Assembly: GCA_025055175.1 (NCBI GenBank)
Contig: JANWYT010000013.1
Span: 1 to 52,378, forward strand
DNA length: 52,378 nucleotides
Origin: Anaerolineae bacterium
Lineage (GTDB): Bacteria; Chloroflexota; Anaerolineae; Aggregatilineales; Phototrophicaceae
Reading direction: 5' to 3'
Below, in pieces: positions 17,730 through 26,203 of this stretch. The notes under the pieces were generated by a model. The model made no database searches and was not told the DNA's origin. It worked only from the letters and a program-made list of their open reading frames with translations. A program made the position numbers and the translations under genes. Every line of letters begins with the position of its first letter. Position 1 is the stretch's first letter.

Positions 17730-18548
17730 TCAATCTTGGATGAGCGTCCGCAGGAAGCGCACGCTTTGACGCACGTAGTCCCACTCTTGCTCAACGGTGG
17801 CCTCCATCGTCTCTAGGGGGGAGAGCCAAGTTTCGATGATGGCATTGAAGGGGCGACCGTAGGCGCTTAGGCATTGCAGCAACCAGGGAATGTCCAGCAT
17901 GCCCTGGCCAGCAGGCGCGCCGCTGATGATGAAGCCCATGTTGTGGGGCATGCGCTGAACGGTGAACTCTTTCACATGTAGGTTGACGACGTAAGGGCCG
18001 AGCGTCTCCACGACGACTTGCGGCCCTTCCAACGCGCCAAAAGAGTTGACTGTGTCCAAGCAAATGCCCACGCGAGGATGATCGAGCGCCTGGATGATGC
18101 TGGCTAGGATATGGGCCTTGAAGCGGTCGTGATTTTCGATAGCCAGCGTGATGTCCATCTGTTCTAGGCGCGGTAAATAGAGCCTGAGTTGCTCAACAAC
18201 CTCAGCGGGCTGAGGGTGATGAGTAGGTGTGTCAACGACGACGCGCAAGATGGGCGAGCGAAATTCCTGCGCGATGGCTAAATACAGCTCCAAGTGTTGG
18301 GGAAGAATGCCGCGCGTCCCAACTTCGATGGCGATGCCGAGCTGATCGGCTTCGGTGCGCAGATCGGCCCGCTCTTGTGGGCTGAGGACGTGCAGGGGCA
18401 GGTTATCAGCGATTTGCACCAAGCGTAGGCCTAGCTCATGCGCGCGGCGCAGGAAGGTTTGAACGTTCAAAGGCGTTGGCGGTGCTGGATAACCGCCCAC
18501 GCCTATGGCCCAAGCCAAGCCATAACTGCCAAGTCCGAGCGTGGTCAC
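17730..18548 (-). CDS. Xylose-isomerase-like TIM barrel, possible 3-oxo-isoapionate decarboxylase
   Basis: 272 residues from GTG 18548, chosen because it overlaps the upstream stop (GTGA at 18545-18548); an ORF extension to 18614 would overlap that gene. It has the sugar phosphate isomerase/epimerase barrel pattern: LRLVQIADNLPL, RVVVDTPTHH, LAIENHDRF (metal Glu), ICLDTVNSFG (metal Asp), NLHVKEF (metal His region) and AIIETWLSP (Glu). The family includes isomerases, epimerases and dehydratases. OiaC, the 3-oxo-isoapionate decarboxylase of one apiose route, is I believe also of this fold, and the position beside apnO and apsD fits. The specific assignment is inference. Confidence 0.6.
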   Translation of the reverse strand: MTTLGLGSYGLAWAIGVGGYPAPPTPLNVQTFLRRAHELGLRLVQIADNLPLHVLSPQERADLRTEADQLGIAIEVGTRGILPQHLELYLAIAQEFRSPILRVVVDTPTHHPQPAEVVEQLRLYLPRLEQMDITLAIENHDRFKAHILASIIQALDHPRVGICLDTVNSFGALEGPQVVVETLGPYVVNLHVKEFTVQRMPHNMGFIISGAPAGQGMLDIPWLLQCLSAYGRPFNAIIETWLSPLETMEATVEQEWDYVRQSVRFLRTLIQD

Positions 18549-19603
18549 AACCGCACCCCCAGCAGACGATAGGCAACTTGGCCAATTTCTTCGGCTGAGC
18601 CGATATAAACCCACAGCAAGAAAGTATCGCTGGCAGCGAGGCTAGACGCTTGGAGCGTCGTTCCTGTGCATTCCATCTCGCCGAAGCTATGAGTGCCACC
18701 GAACTGGCCGCCATCGTTGTAGACGTGGATCGCGTGGCCGCGATGCCCAGGTTGATGAGGTGGTTCTTCTGCGTAAAGGTTGGCGGGGTTGTTGGAGAAA
18801 GCGCGTACCAAGAGAGCTTTACGCCCGTTGGGCAGCGTCTGCAGGTAGCCCATCCGCCCAATCACGCTCAGAGATTGATAGCCAACCTTGTACTGCTGTT
18901 GTCCGTCCAGCGTCAACCGTAGATGAGGCATATCGCCCTGACGTACCTGGCGGGCTGCAGGCGGCACGCTGCCGAAGTAATCCGAAGCTTGCACATCGGG
19001 TAGACATGGGATGATGAGATCACCACCTGCCTGCACCTGTACCAGCGTCCAGGCCTCCGTCGGAATGTGAGGATTGGTGATTTGCAGCCGTACCTCGTGT
19101 TGGTAACCCAAGTAGATGAGGCCATCCAGCTCAGGCAGAGGATTGCTGGTGGGCCTAATCCAGCGCTCTACCATCACGGTCTGAGTGCCTTCGGCCAGGT
19201 TGTGGGCTTCCAGTTGCATGTCGGCGCGCAGGTGAAGGCCGTCCGTTTGAACAGAGAGCTGATACTGAGCCGGATCCATCGCGGGTGGGACGCTGATCGT
19301 CCCCCAAAAATTGCGGCGGTCGCGGACGTTGAACTGAATTTCTGGCGCAATCCATAGGCGCTCGCCGCCTAAATTCCAGTGGCCCTGGGCAATGAAAGCG
19401 GCAAAACTAGCCCGATCGGCAAAGGCTGAAGCATTTGTCCACAGCAGATTCTCGCCATCGGCATGAGAGAAAATACCCAGCACGCGCCCGCCACGCTGGC
19501 TGATGAGGGCTGCTGCTCCGCCCTGCAGCGGCAGCACGGCGTAAGGCTCATGGGCAGCTTCGAGGACGTCTTGGTAATGCTTCTGAGCGAACATGCCAGT
19601 CAC
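18545..19603 (-). CDS. Mutarotase-fold (DUF4380/DUF6786-like) protein in the apiose operon
   Basis: 352 residues from GTG 19603, overlapping the apnO stop (GTGA). An alternative ATG lies nine bases later at 19594. The protein is rich in beta strands, with GGRVLGIF, WNLGGERLWIAPEIQF, VERWIRPTSN and HSFGEMEC, a pattern like aldose-1-epimerase-fold DUFs. There is no signal peptide. I do not recognise a characterised homologue. Its place between apnO and the TIM barrel, with overlapping stops and starts on both sides, says it acts in the same pathway. A mutarotase for apiose or its lactone is a reasonable but untested idea. Confidence 0.65.
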   Translation of the reverse strand: MTGMFAQKHYQDVLEAAHEPYAVLPLQGGAAALISQRGGRVLGIFSHADGENLLWTNASAFADRASFAAFIAQGHWNLGGERLWIAPEIQFNVRDRRNFWGTISVPPAMDPAQYQLSVQTDGLHLRADMQLEAHNLAEGTQTVMVERWIRPTSNPLPELDGLIYLGYQHEVRLQITNPHIPTEAWTLVQVQAGGDLIIPCLPDVQASDYFGSVPPAARQVRQGDMPHLRLTLDGQQQYKVGYQSLSVIGRMGYLQTLPNGRKALLVRAFSNNPANLYAEEPPHQPGHRGHAIHVYNDGGQFGGTHSFGEMECTGTTLQASSLAASDTFLLWVYIGSAEEIGQVAYRLLGVRL

Positions 19604-20445
19604 TTGGAGCTGCCTGTGATCTCAGCGACGCTGCGCTTGAGCGCGTCTAGACTCATGATGTTGTCCATCCAATCTGGCTTGAAGATTTTGTCATAGGCGC
19701 GCTCCACGGCCAGCTTAGCGCCATCTGAGAAGGGAAAGCCAGAGATGCCGAAGATGATGGCGAATTCAATGCGCACATGACCCGACAAAAAGGCCCAAGC
19801 GGCTTCAGCTGGGACGCCCATCTCAACTGCCCTATCGTAGGCCTGTTTGATGGCGGTGATGACGGTTGCGGTGAAGGTCTCGGCCAGGGCTGGCTCAAGG
19901 ATGGCCATCTGCTCCACGGTGATGCGGTAGTTGTTCATCACCGGCGCGTACATGTCGCGGGCAATTTGATCGCCTTTGGCGTAGTCTTCCTCTGGGCCGT
20001 GATGAAGGGCTGAGACGATGTGATGCTTGGCCTTGACCCCGCCAAACCAATCGGTGCGCGCCTCTTCTGTCACCTCGTCGTTGAAGAGTGGTGGATGGCA
20101 GGGGTGAGAGATGAAGTAGGTCAGGTCATCGCGGATGGGGATGACGCCCGCATAGGCGGCCGCTGGGTCTAGGCCGATCACCATGGTGCCAGGTTGGAGC
20201 GAAGGGACAATCTCTTGAGTGATCTTGCCGATGAGGCGATCTGGCAACGCCAAGATGACAGCTTCCGCCTGGGCCAGCGCCTCAGCCTGGGGAGTGGGCT
20301 GCAAGCCGCGCTTGGCCAAATTGGCGAGGCCAGCCTCGCTCACCTCGACGTAGAACATCTGATACTTGTCTGGCATGCGCATGAGATTGTCTGTCAGGCG
20401 GCATCCCATTTTGCCGCCTGCGCCCATCAATGCGACCTTCAACAT
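19600..20445 (-). CDS. apnO: Probable D-apionate oxidoisomerase
   Basis: 281 residues from ATG 20445, which has a strong Shine-Dalgarno (GAGGGAG); a six-residue upstream extension is rejected. An N-terminal Rossmann fold (GAGGKMG, residues 8-14), ISHPCHPPLF and a helical C-terminal domain match the group of NAD-dependent proteins containing ApnO. ApnO oxidises D-apionate and moves its hydroxymethyl group to give 3-oxo-isoapionate. The identification rests on recognised motifs (SHPCHPP, FGISGFPFSDGA) and on flanking apiose genes. It lies 28 bases after the upstream permease stop and overlaps the next gene. Confidence 0.8.
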   Translation of the reverse strand: MLKVALMGAGGKMGCRLTDNLMRMPDKYQMFYVEVSEAGLANLAKRGLQPTPQAEALAQAEAVILALPDRLIGKITQEIVPSLQPGTMVIGLDPAAAYAGVIPIRDDLTYFISHPCHPPLFNDEVTEEARTDWFGGVKAKHHIVSALHHGPEEDYAKGDQIARDMYAPVMNNYRITVEQMAILEPALAETFTATVITAIKQAYDRAVEMGVPAEAAWAFLSGHVRIEFAIIFGISGFPFSDGAKLAVERAYDKIFKPDWMDNIMSLDALKRSVAEITGSSK

Positions 20446-20473
20446 GATAAAAGCTCCCTCCAAACTTTAGATA

Positions 20474-21517
20474 TTAGGTATTAGCTTGCGACGGGACGAC
20501 AGGTGCTTTGTGAACCTCTGTCTTGTCACCATCAAGCGGACGAATGAATCGACGCCTGAGTTTCTCGGCCTGGGCTTCGCGCAGACTGTCGAAGAAAACT
20601 GTCATCAAGATAATCAGCGCGCGCACCATTGGCTGAAGGTATAGGTTGACTTGGTTGAACTGCAAACCGGTCTGCACCATCTGGATCAAAACCGCGCCGA
20701 CCAGAGCGCCGATGACGTTGCCGACGCCACCGAATAGGCTGACGCCGCCCAGGACGGCAGCTGCTATGGCGTCAAATTCGCGACCCTCGGCGAAGCTCCG
20801 ATCTACGCGGATCACCTGGGAAGCCAGGATGAAGCCCGCTAGAGCAGCGCAAAAGCCCGAAATGAGGTAAACGCTGAAGATGACGCGCTTACTATTAATG
20901 CCGGCCTTTTCAGCAGCATCACGGTCATTGCCCACAGCGTAGATTTGCCGTCCGATGGGGAGGCGCGTCAGGACGAAGTAGGCTGTCGAGACGACGATCA
21001 AGAAGGCGATGATCGGCATAGGGATGCCCAGAAGGTGTGCTTGACCAAACGTTGCCATGCGTTCTGGCAAGTCAATCTGCCGCGACTCGGTGAGCGCTGT
21101 GCCTATACCTCGGCCAATGACTAACGTAGCCAGCGTAGCCATGAACGGGGTAATCCGCAGATAGACGACGCTGAAAGCGTTCACTGCGCCGAAGAGCGTG
21201 CCAACGACCAAAGCGACCAGCAGAGCAGGCAGCACGTCCAGTCCTATGGAACGCATGAGGAGGCCGCTGATGACCGACGATAGGTACATGTTCGACCCTA
21301 CAGAGAGATCAATGCCAGCTGTGAGCAAGACGAAGGTCATGCCAACAGCGATGATCCCGGTGAAGGCGGCTTGTTTGACGAAATTGGTGATGTTCTCCAG
21401 AGTGAAGAAACGCGGCGAACTGAGGCCGAATATAATGAAGACGACGACGAACAGCACCAGCGTCGAATGGTTGAGTAACACATTCCAAGTTTTCTGCAAG
21501 ACACGAGACGATTTCAT
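20474..21517 (-). CDS. Sugar ABC transporter permease (apiose operon, second)
   Basis: 347 residues of the RbsC family, about nine hydrophobic segments, with GMTFVLLTAGIDLSVGS and FDAIAAAVLGGVSLFGG. The C-terminus has a basic cytoplasmic tail (EKLRRRFIRPLDG). It overlaps the ATPase gene by ATGA (21514-21517). With the 23031 permease it probably forms the channel for D-apiose. Confidence 0.95.
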   Translation of the reverse strand: MKSSRVLQKTWNVLLNHSTLVLFVVVFIIFGLSSPRFFTLENITNFVKQAAFTGIIAVGMTFVLLTAGIDLSVGSNMYLSSVISGLLMRSIGLDVLPALLVALVVGTLFGAVNAFSVVYLRITPFMATLATLVIGRGIGTALTESRQIDLPERMATFGQAHLLGIPMPIIAFLIVVSTAYFVLTRLPIGRQIYAVGNDRDAAEKAGINSKRVIFSVYLISGFCAALAGFILASQVIRVDRSFAEGREFDAIAAAVLGGVSLFGGVGNVIGALVGAVLIQMVQTGLQFNQVNLYLQPMVRALIILMTVFFDSLREAQAEKLRRRFIRPLDGDKTEVHKAPVVPSQANT

Positions 21518-23034
21518 GTGAGCGCTTCTCCCTCGCGGAAAGCTGCATGGAGGATCGCTTTAGCGTCGAAGGCTTGTCGTGCGAACTCACCTACAATTTC
21601 TCCGCGGCTCATGACCACAATGCGGTCGCACATGCCCATCAGTTCCTCTAGCTCTGAGGAGATGAACAGGATGCCGCTGCCGCTACCTGCGAGCTGATCC
21701 ATGATCGTATAAATTTCGAACTTAGCCTCAACATCAATGCCGCGCGTGGGTTCATCCATGATGAACAGCTTGGGCTTGGAGAGCAGCCACTTGGCGATGA
21801 CGACTTTCTGCTGGTTACCGCCGCTCAGGCTGCGGACGGGCTGTTTGCGAATATCGCCGCTCTTGAGTTGCAAAGCGTTCAAGGTCTGGCGTACAGAGCT
21901 GTAAGCAGCGTCTTGATCGACGATCTGCAAGGGTGTGTGACAGAATTGGGGCAGGGCGACGAGAGCCACGTTCTCGTGAATGCTGATGTCCATCAGCAGC
22001 CCTTCCTCACGGCGATTCTCCGTCACAAAAGCTACGCCGCTGCGAATGCTCTCGCGGGGGACGGATACGGTGAAGCGACGTTTATCCAGGATCACTTGCC
22101 CTGACTCGAAGCCGTCTACCCCGAACAAAATGCGCGCTAGCTCTGTCCTTCCAGAACCCATCAGGCCAAACAGGCCGACGATTTCGCCCTGGTGGACTCG
22201 CAAGGCAATGTCCTTCACGATCCCGTCAGCTGTGACGCCCTGGACATCCAGGAGGATTTCGCTGCTAGGCTGAGAGGTGCGTTCTGGATAGAGATGGTCA
22301 ATGCTACGACCCACCATGAGAGAGATCATGCGACCCACGTCGAAGTTCTGTACTGGCTCTTGGGTGATGAGCTGACCATCGCGCATGACGGCAATCGAGT
22401 CGGCCAGTGCCAGCACGTCGTTGAGGATGTGAGAGATGTAGATGAGGGCCTTGCCCTGAGCTTGTAGCTGCTTCATCAGCGCGAATAGACGTTCAGTCTC
22501 GCGGTTGGTGAGCGAAGTTGTTGGTTCATCCAAGATGAACAGCGAGGCATCTATGTGCAGGGCTTTGGCAATCTCCACTAGCTGCCTTTCGCCTGGCGAA
22601 ATGCGGTCAATCGTCAGGTTGGGAGGAAGAGCTAAGCCCACTTGAGCCAGCAGAGCTTCGGTACGCTGATGAACAGCGGAGCGATCGATCAAGCGGAATG
22701 GGCCGCGCCGCTGGGTCGGGAAGCTTTCGATGAAGATGTTTTCAGCGATGCTCAAATTGGTGAACAGGTTCAGCTCTTGATGGATGAAGGCAATACCAGC
22801 TCTGAAGGCATCAGCTGGGTTGCGTGGTTGATAGGGTTGTCCATGCAAGCTCATCGTGCCACTATCTGCGTGGACAACGCCGCCGATCAGGTTCATGAGC
22901 GTGCTTTTGCCCGCCCCATTCTGGCCCACCAGTCCCAAGATTTGGCCCGCCTCGACGGAGATACTCACATCTTGGACAGCAGGCACGCCAAAGAAAGCCT
23001 TGCTGAGCTTGTTGGTATGGAGAACGACGCTCAT
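21514..23034 (-). CDS. Sugar ABC transporter ATPase (two ABC domains, apiose operon)
   Basis: 506 residues with two ABC modules: Walker A GQNGAGKST (37-45), ISPGERQLVEIAKAL and LFILDEPTTSL in the first; LSGGNQQKVVIAKWL and LFIMDEPTRGIDVEAK in the second, whose P-loop is degenerate (GLMGSGRTE). RbsA/MglA family. ATGA overlaps on both sides show tight coupling with the flanking permeases. Confidence 0.95.
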   Translation of the reverse strand: MSVVLHTNKLSKAFFGVPAVQDVSISVEAGQILGLVGQNGAGKSTLMNLIGGVVHADSGTMSLHGQPYQPRNPADAFRAGIAFIHQELNLFTNLSIAENIFIESFPTQRRGPFRLIDRSAVHQRTEALLAQVGLALPPNLTIDRISPGERQLVEIAKALHIDASLFILDEPTTSLTNRETERLFALMKQLQAQGKALIYISHILNDVLALADSIAVMRDGQLITQEPVQNFDVGRMISLMVGRSIDHLYPERTSQPSSEILLDVQGVTADGIVKDIALRVHQGEIVGLFGLMGSGRTELARILFGVDGFESGQVILDKRRFTVSVPRESIRSGVAFVTENRREEGLLMDISIHENVALVALPQFCHTPLQIVDQDAAYSSVRQTLNALQLKSGDIRKQPVRSLSGGNQQKVVIAKWLLSKPKLFIMDEPTRGIDVEAKFEIYTIMDQLAGSGSGILFISSELEELMGMCDRIVVMSRGEIVGEFARQAFDAKAILHAAFREGEALT

Positions 23035-24161
23035 AATTGCCCCTCCTGGCCAACGAGACGCGTCCGCGTGACGTCCAACAGAGCAGCTAGCAAGATGATC
23101 CCCCCCTTGACAGCGTCAATGATGAAAGGTGACAACCGCGCAGCGTTTAACACATTAAGCAGCAGCACGAAGAAAGCCACGCCGAAGACTGTACCTTTGA
23201 TCGAGCCTTTGCCGCCAAAAAGACTCGTCCCGCCAATCACAACAGCCCCTACGATGTCTAGCAGCAGGTTGTTCCCCAGCGAGGGTTGGCCAATACCCAG
23301 ACGAGCAGAGTACAAGATGGCGCTTACGGCAGCGCAGAAACCGCTGAACATGTACACCAGGATGATGACGCGGTTGGTAGGCACGCCAGAAATGTGAGCG
23401 CTGCGGCGGTTTGTCCCAATCGCGAACATATGACGGCCTAAAGCCGTCCGATTGAGCAGGAAACTACCAAAGATGGCCAGCGCAAATGCAATGACCGTAG
23501 GATAGGCAATGGCGCTGAAAATCTCGCGCCTGGGAATGGTCGACTCGGTCTTCTCACCCAAGTAGACGGAGACAATGTCTCCCGTTCCAAGCCTGATGAA
23601 GTCTTCGGGCAGGCTGGGGATGTTGCGCGATTGCGTGATCCACAGGGCCAGCGCGCTGAAGAAGATCATCGAAACGAGCGTGGCCATGAAAGGTGCAATG
23701 CGAAAGCGTGTGATGACGAAGCCATTGAAGAAGCCAATCCCTATGCCGAGCGCGAGCATGAGCAAGACGCCGACGGGGGCAGCCAGGGGGCTACCACTGA
23801 GGACTCCGCCTTCAGGCCGCATGAGCGTCCCCCAAAAAGGGCTGCGGTCAAACATGGCAGGGTCTAGCGCGCTGGACATGACCATCGCACCAACGACGCT
23901 GGTGATGGCCATGATCGACCCCTGGGACAAGTCGATGCCACCAACGATGAGGACGAAGGTTTGGCCGACAGCAACGGCCAAGAGCGGCCACATGTTGAGG
24001 AATTGGTTGGAGATGTTGAAGGGCAACCCAAGCGTGTTCGAGAGACCGACTTGAGGGAAAATAAGGGCTGCACCCGTGAACATAACAATCGTCAGGTACA
24101 AAACAAAATATTCAGAAATTAGCAGACGGCGAAGCAAGGACTGGAGGGGACGAGTCTTCAC
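23031..24161 (-). CDS. Sugar ABC transporter permease (apiose operon, first)
   Basis: 376 residues, about ten hydrophobic segments, with GQTFVLIVGGIDLSQGS and LLDIVGAVVIGGTSLFGGKG. It is longer than its partner because of an extra loop between the third and fourth segments (about residues 97-125, SALDPAMFDRSPFWGTLMRP). It overlaps the ATPase gene by ATGA (23031-23034). Confidence 0.95.
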   Translation of the reverse strand: MKTRPLQSLLRRLLISEYFVLYLTIVMFTGAALIFPQVGLSNTLGLPFNISNQFLNMWPLLAVAVGQTFVLIVGGIDLSQGSIMAITSVVGAMVMSSALDPAMFDRSPFWGTLMRPEGGVLSGSPLAAPVGVLLMLALGIGIGFFNGFVITRFRIAPFMATLVSMIFFSALALWITQSRNIPSLPEDFIRLGTGDIVSVYLGEKTESTIPRREIFSAIAYPTVIAFALAIFGSFLLNRTALGRHMFAIGTNRRSAHISGVPTNRVIILVYMFSGFCAAVSAILYSARLGIGQPSLGNNLLLDIVGAVVIGGTSLFGGKGSIKGTVFGVAFFVLLLNVLNAARLSPFIIDAVKGGIILLAALLDVTRTRLVGQEGQL

Positions 24162-24197
24162 GTCTTGAGGCCTTTCGCATGACGACGAAGGTTTGCA

Positions 24198-24230
24198 GCC
24201 ATGAGAACGTCAGCCTGACGTTCTCATGGC
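24198..24230 (-). terminator. Intercistronic stem-loop after the apiose binding-protein gene
   Basis: Two perfectly complementary 16-base arms (24198-24213 and 24215-24230) separated by one base. On the minus strand the structure begins 11 bases after the TAG of the binding-protein gene. No T-run follows, so it is more likely an RNA-stabilising or attenuating hairpin than a full terminator. Confidence 0.7.
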
Positions 24231-24241
24231 CAATGCAGGCA

Positions 24242-25270
24242 CTACTTGTCGAGGAAGCCCTGGTCGTATAGGACGCAGCCCCACATGTCGTTACGATTGA
24301 ACTGAATGTTGGCCGCTGTCAGCGCGAAGCCTGGATCGAGCAGCACTTCGTTGGGGCGGGTCTGGCCGGCCTGAATAGCTTCTAGGAGCGCATTCAGCGT
24401 CAGCTCGGCTTCCAAGAACAGGTCTTGGACGCCCGTTGCATCGACGAAACCTTGTTCAATGAGCATACAGGCGGTCGCGTCACCGTCTAGGCCGCCCATG
24501 AACACGTGGTTGGGGTTGCCACGCGGCACCCACTTGCCGCGCGGTTCAAGCACCGAACGGATGGTGGGGAATAGGAAGTCAGACGAGGTGAAGATGAAGT
24601 CCACGTCCGGATTGGCAGTGATGGCAGCTTCCAAGTTAGCCAAAGCGGTCGCGGCGTCCCATTCAGTAGCAACTTCGATGGGTTCGGCGAACATGCCAGG
24701 ATAGGCCTCGTTGTAGCGGTTGATGACGTTGAAGAAACCATCACGGCGGCCTATGGCGTTGGTGTCTTGGAGCGCGCCCACCAGGATCAGCGGTTGGATG
24801 GTCTTGCCCGTCACCTGCCACTTGACCAGGGCTTGCTGGGCCATGAACTCAACAGCCTGTTCAGTAGCGCTGACGTTATCGGCCACGACGACGATGCCTG
24901 AGCTGCGGTCGTTGGGGGGACGATTGAAGACGGCAATCGGGATATCGTTTGCTTGCGCTTCTTTGACGATAGTCACGGCGCTATCACCATCCTGCGGGAT
25001 GATGATGATGCCGTCCACGCCCTGAGCGATGCACTCACGCACCTGCTCGAGCTGGCGGTTGGGGTCTTCGTTGGCGTTGTATTCCAACACCTCAACTCCC
25101 TGTTCGCGTAGTGTTTGGGTGATGGCTAAATGGCCAGCGACCCAGAACTCCGTCTCCAAGTCTTGAAAACCGAAGCAGATGCGCAAGCCAGCCTGAGCCT
25201 GCGTGAACGGAATGGCGGTTAGTAGAGCCGTAAATGCCAATCCAGCGATGAACTTTGAGTTTTTGTGCAT
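24242..25270 (-). CDS. Sugar ABC transporter substrate-binding protein, probable D-apiose binder
   Basis: 342 residues from ATG 25270 (Shine-Dalgarno GGGAGG, 8-base spacing); a 15-residue extension upstream is rejected. A Sec signal peptide covers residues 1-27 (hydrophobic stretch, then AQA). The mature part is a type-1 sugar-binding fold with GVDGIIIIPQDGDSA, FNRPPND and FMGGLDGDA, typical of ribose/galactose-type binding proteins. It leads the operon containing apnO and apsD and has an apn-type operator upstream, so D-apiose is the expected ligand. Confidence 0.9.
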   Translation of the reverse strand: MHKNSKFIAGLAFTALLTAIPFTQAQAGLRICFGFQDLETEFWVAGHLAITQTLREQGVEVLEYNANEDPNRQLEQVRECIAQGVDGIIIIPQDGDSAVTIVKEAQANDIPIAVFNRPPNDRSSGIVVVADNVSATEQAVEFMAQQALVKWQVTGKTIQPLILVGALQDTNAIGRRDGFFNVINRYNEAYPGMFAEPIEVATEWDAATALANLEAAITANPDVDFIFTSSDFLFPTIRSVLEPRGKWVPRGNPNHVFMGGLDGDATACMLIEQGFVDATGVQDLFLEAELTLNALLEAIQAGQTRPNEVLLDPGFALTAANIQFNRNDMWGCVLYDQGFLDK

Positions 25271-25428
25271 GATTCTAGCCTCCCAGAAAATTTGTAAAAG
25301 AGCATTAGCGGTCACAAGAGCATGTGAGGTGTTCCTTGCCTTTGAATGTCCTTTCTATCTACTCGGTTTGCCTGGGGTGTACCATGCGCTGCTCAGGATA
25401 ATGCGCAGAGATACCATGTATATTTTAT

Positions 25429-25440
25429 ATTGCATACAAT
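25429..25440. promoter_or_regulatory. GntR-type operator upstream of the apiose transporter operon
   Basis: ATTGCATACAAT, identical to the site at 26173 and 10/12 to the site at 30815. It abuts an AT-rich TATAAAAT (25429-25422 on the minus strand) that may serve as the -10. The binding-protein start lies 158 bases downstream, so the mRNA leader is long. Confidence 0.7.
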
Positions 25441-25454
25441 CCGCGCGGAAAGAA

Positions 25455-26129
25455 CTATGCGCTGCCCTTCTGCTCGACGGAATAGACGCATTCGCCTGCA
25501 ACGCGCTCGTTGATCTCGCGATTGAGACTCATCAGGGTCGGCAAGTCGCGCTGCTTGTAGGCATTGAGGATGGCTAGGTGGTCGCGGATGGCTTTGTATT
25601 CGTCGTAGTTAGGGATGGCCCAAGCGCGGATGTGAAGGACAGCGAAAATTTGGGCGACGATCTGCTTCCAATTGCGAATGAGTAGGCTGTGCTGGCTACA
25701 GCTGACGATGAAATGGTGAAAGTTCATGTCGATAGAGCGTATTTGCCGCAAATCTCCGATTGCAATAGCCTGGCGCTGCGCTTCGATGAGCTGGTCTAGG
25801 TGGTTGTATTCCTCGTTTGTGAGGCGGTCAATGATGAGTTCCGCTGCGAAGTTCTCCAACACTGTGCGCATGGAGAAGATGTCTTTCACGTCTTGTGGCG
25901 TGAAGTTGCGGACGAAGCTGCCCCGATAAGGGTAAGACACCACCAAGCCATCCTGTTCAAGCAGGATCAGCGCTTCGCGCACAGGTGTCCGACTGACGCC
26001 GAGCTGTGCCGTTAACTCTGCTTCAACGATGTGATCATTGGGCCTGAGGCGACCTTCGATAATCGCTGAGCGAATTTGGTCGGCAACCTGATCGCGTAAG
26101 TTGCTGGCTTGAATCTGCGAGAAAGACAT
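25455..26129 (-). CDS. GntR-family (FadR/FCD) regulator of the apiose locus
   Basis: 224 residues from ATG 26129; an upstream ATG at 26156 gives nine more residues and cannot be excluded. It has an N-terminal winged helix (QVADQIRSAIIEGRL, ELTAQLGVSRTPVREAL, about residues 13-55) and a helical FCD effector domain with the metal/ligand pattern MNFHHFIVSCS. It is encoded between oiaK and the transporter operon. Identical operator copies lie in front of it and of the transporter genes, with a third at apnL, so it probably represses all three and itself until an apiose-pathway intermediate binds. Confidence 0.9.
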   Translation of the reverse strand: MSFSQIQASNLRDQVADQIRSAIIEGRLRPNDHIVEAELTAQLGVSRTPVREALILLEQDGLVVSYPYRGSFVRNFTPQDVKDIFSMRTVLENFAAELIIDRLTNEEYNHLDQLIEAQRQAIAIGDLRQIRSIDMNFHHFIVSCSQHSLLIRNWKQIVAQIFAVLHIRAWAIPNYDEYKAIRDHLAILNAYKQRDLPTLMSLNREINERVAGECVYSVEQKGSA

Positions 26130-26169
26130 GATGTTGCTTTTCAAATAAGCGCTCATTAATCTAGGACAG

Positions 26170-26198
26170 AGTATTGCATACAATATCCCACGTGTCAA
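26170..26198 (-). promoter_or_regulatory. gntR promoter
   Basis: On the minus strand TTGACA (26198-26193, consensus -35), a 17-base spacer and AATACT (26175-26170, 4/6 match to the -10). It lies in the 74-base gap between the oiaK stop and the gntR start and overlaps the operator. Confidence 0.6.
26173..26184. promoter_or_regulatory. GntR-type operator at the gntR promoter
   Basis: ATTGCATACAAT, part of the longer inverted repeat TATTGCATACAATA. It sits between the -35 and -10 of the gntR promoter and 44 bases before its start codon, so binding would give autorepression. Confidence 0.75.
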
Positions 26199-26203
26199 GT
26201 TTT

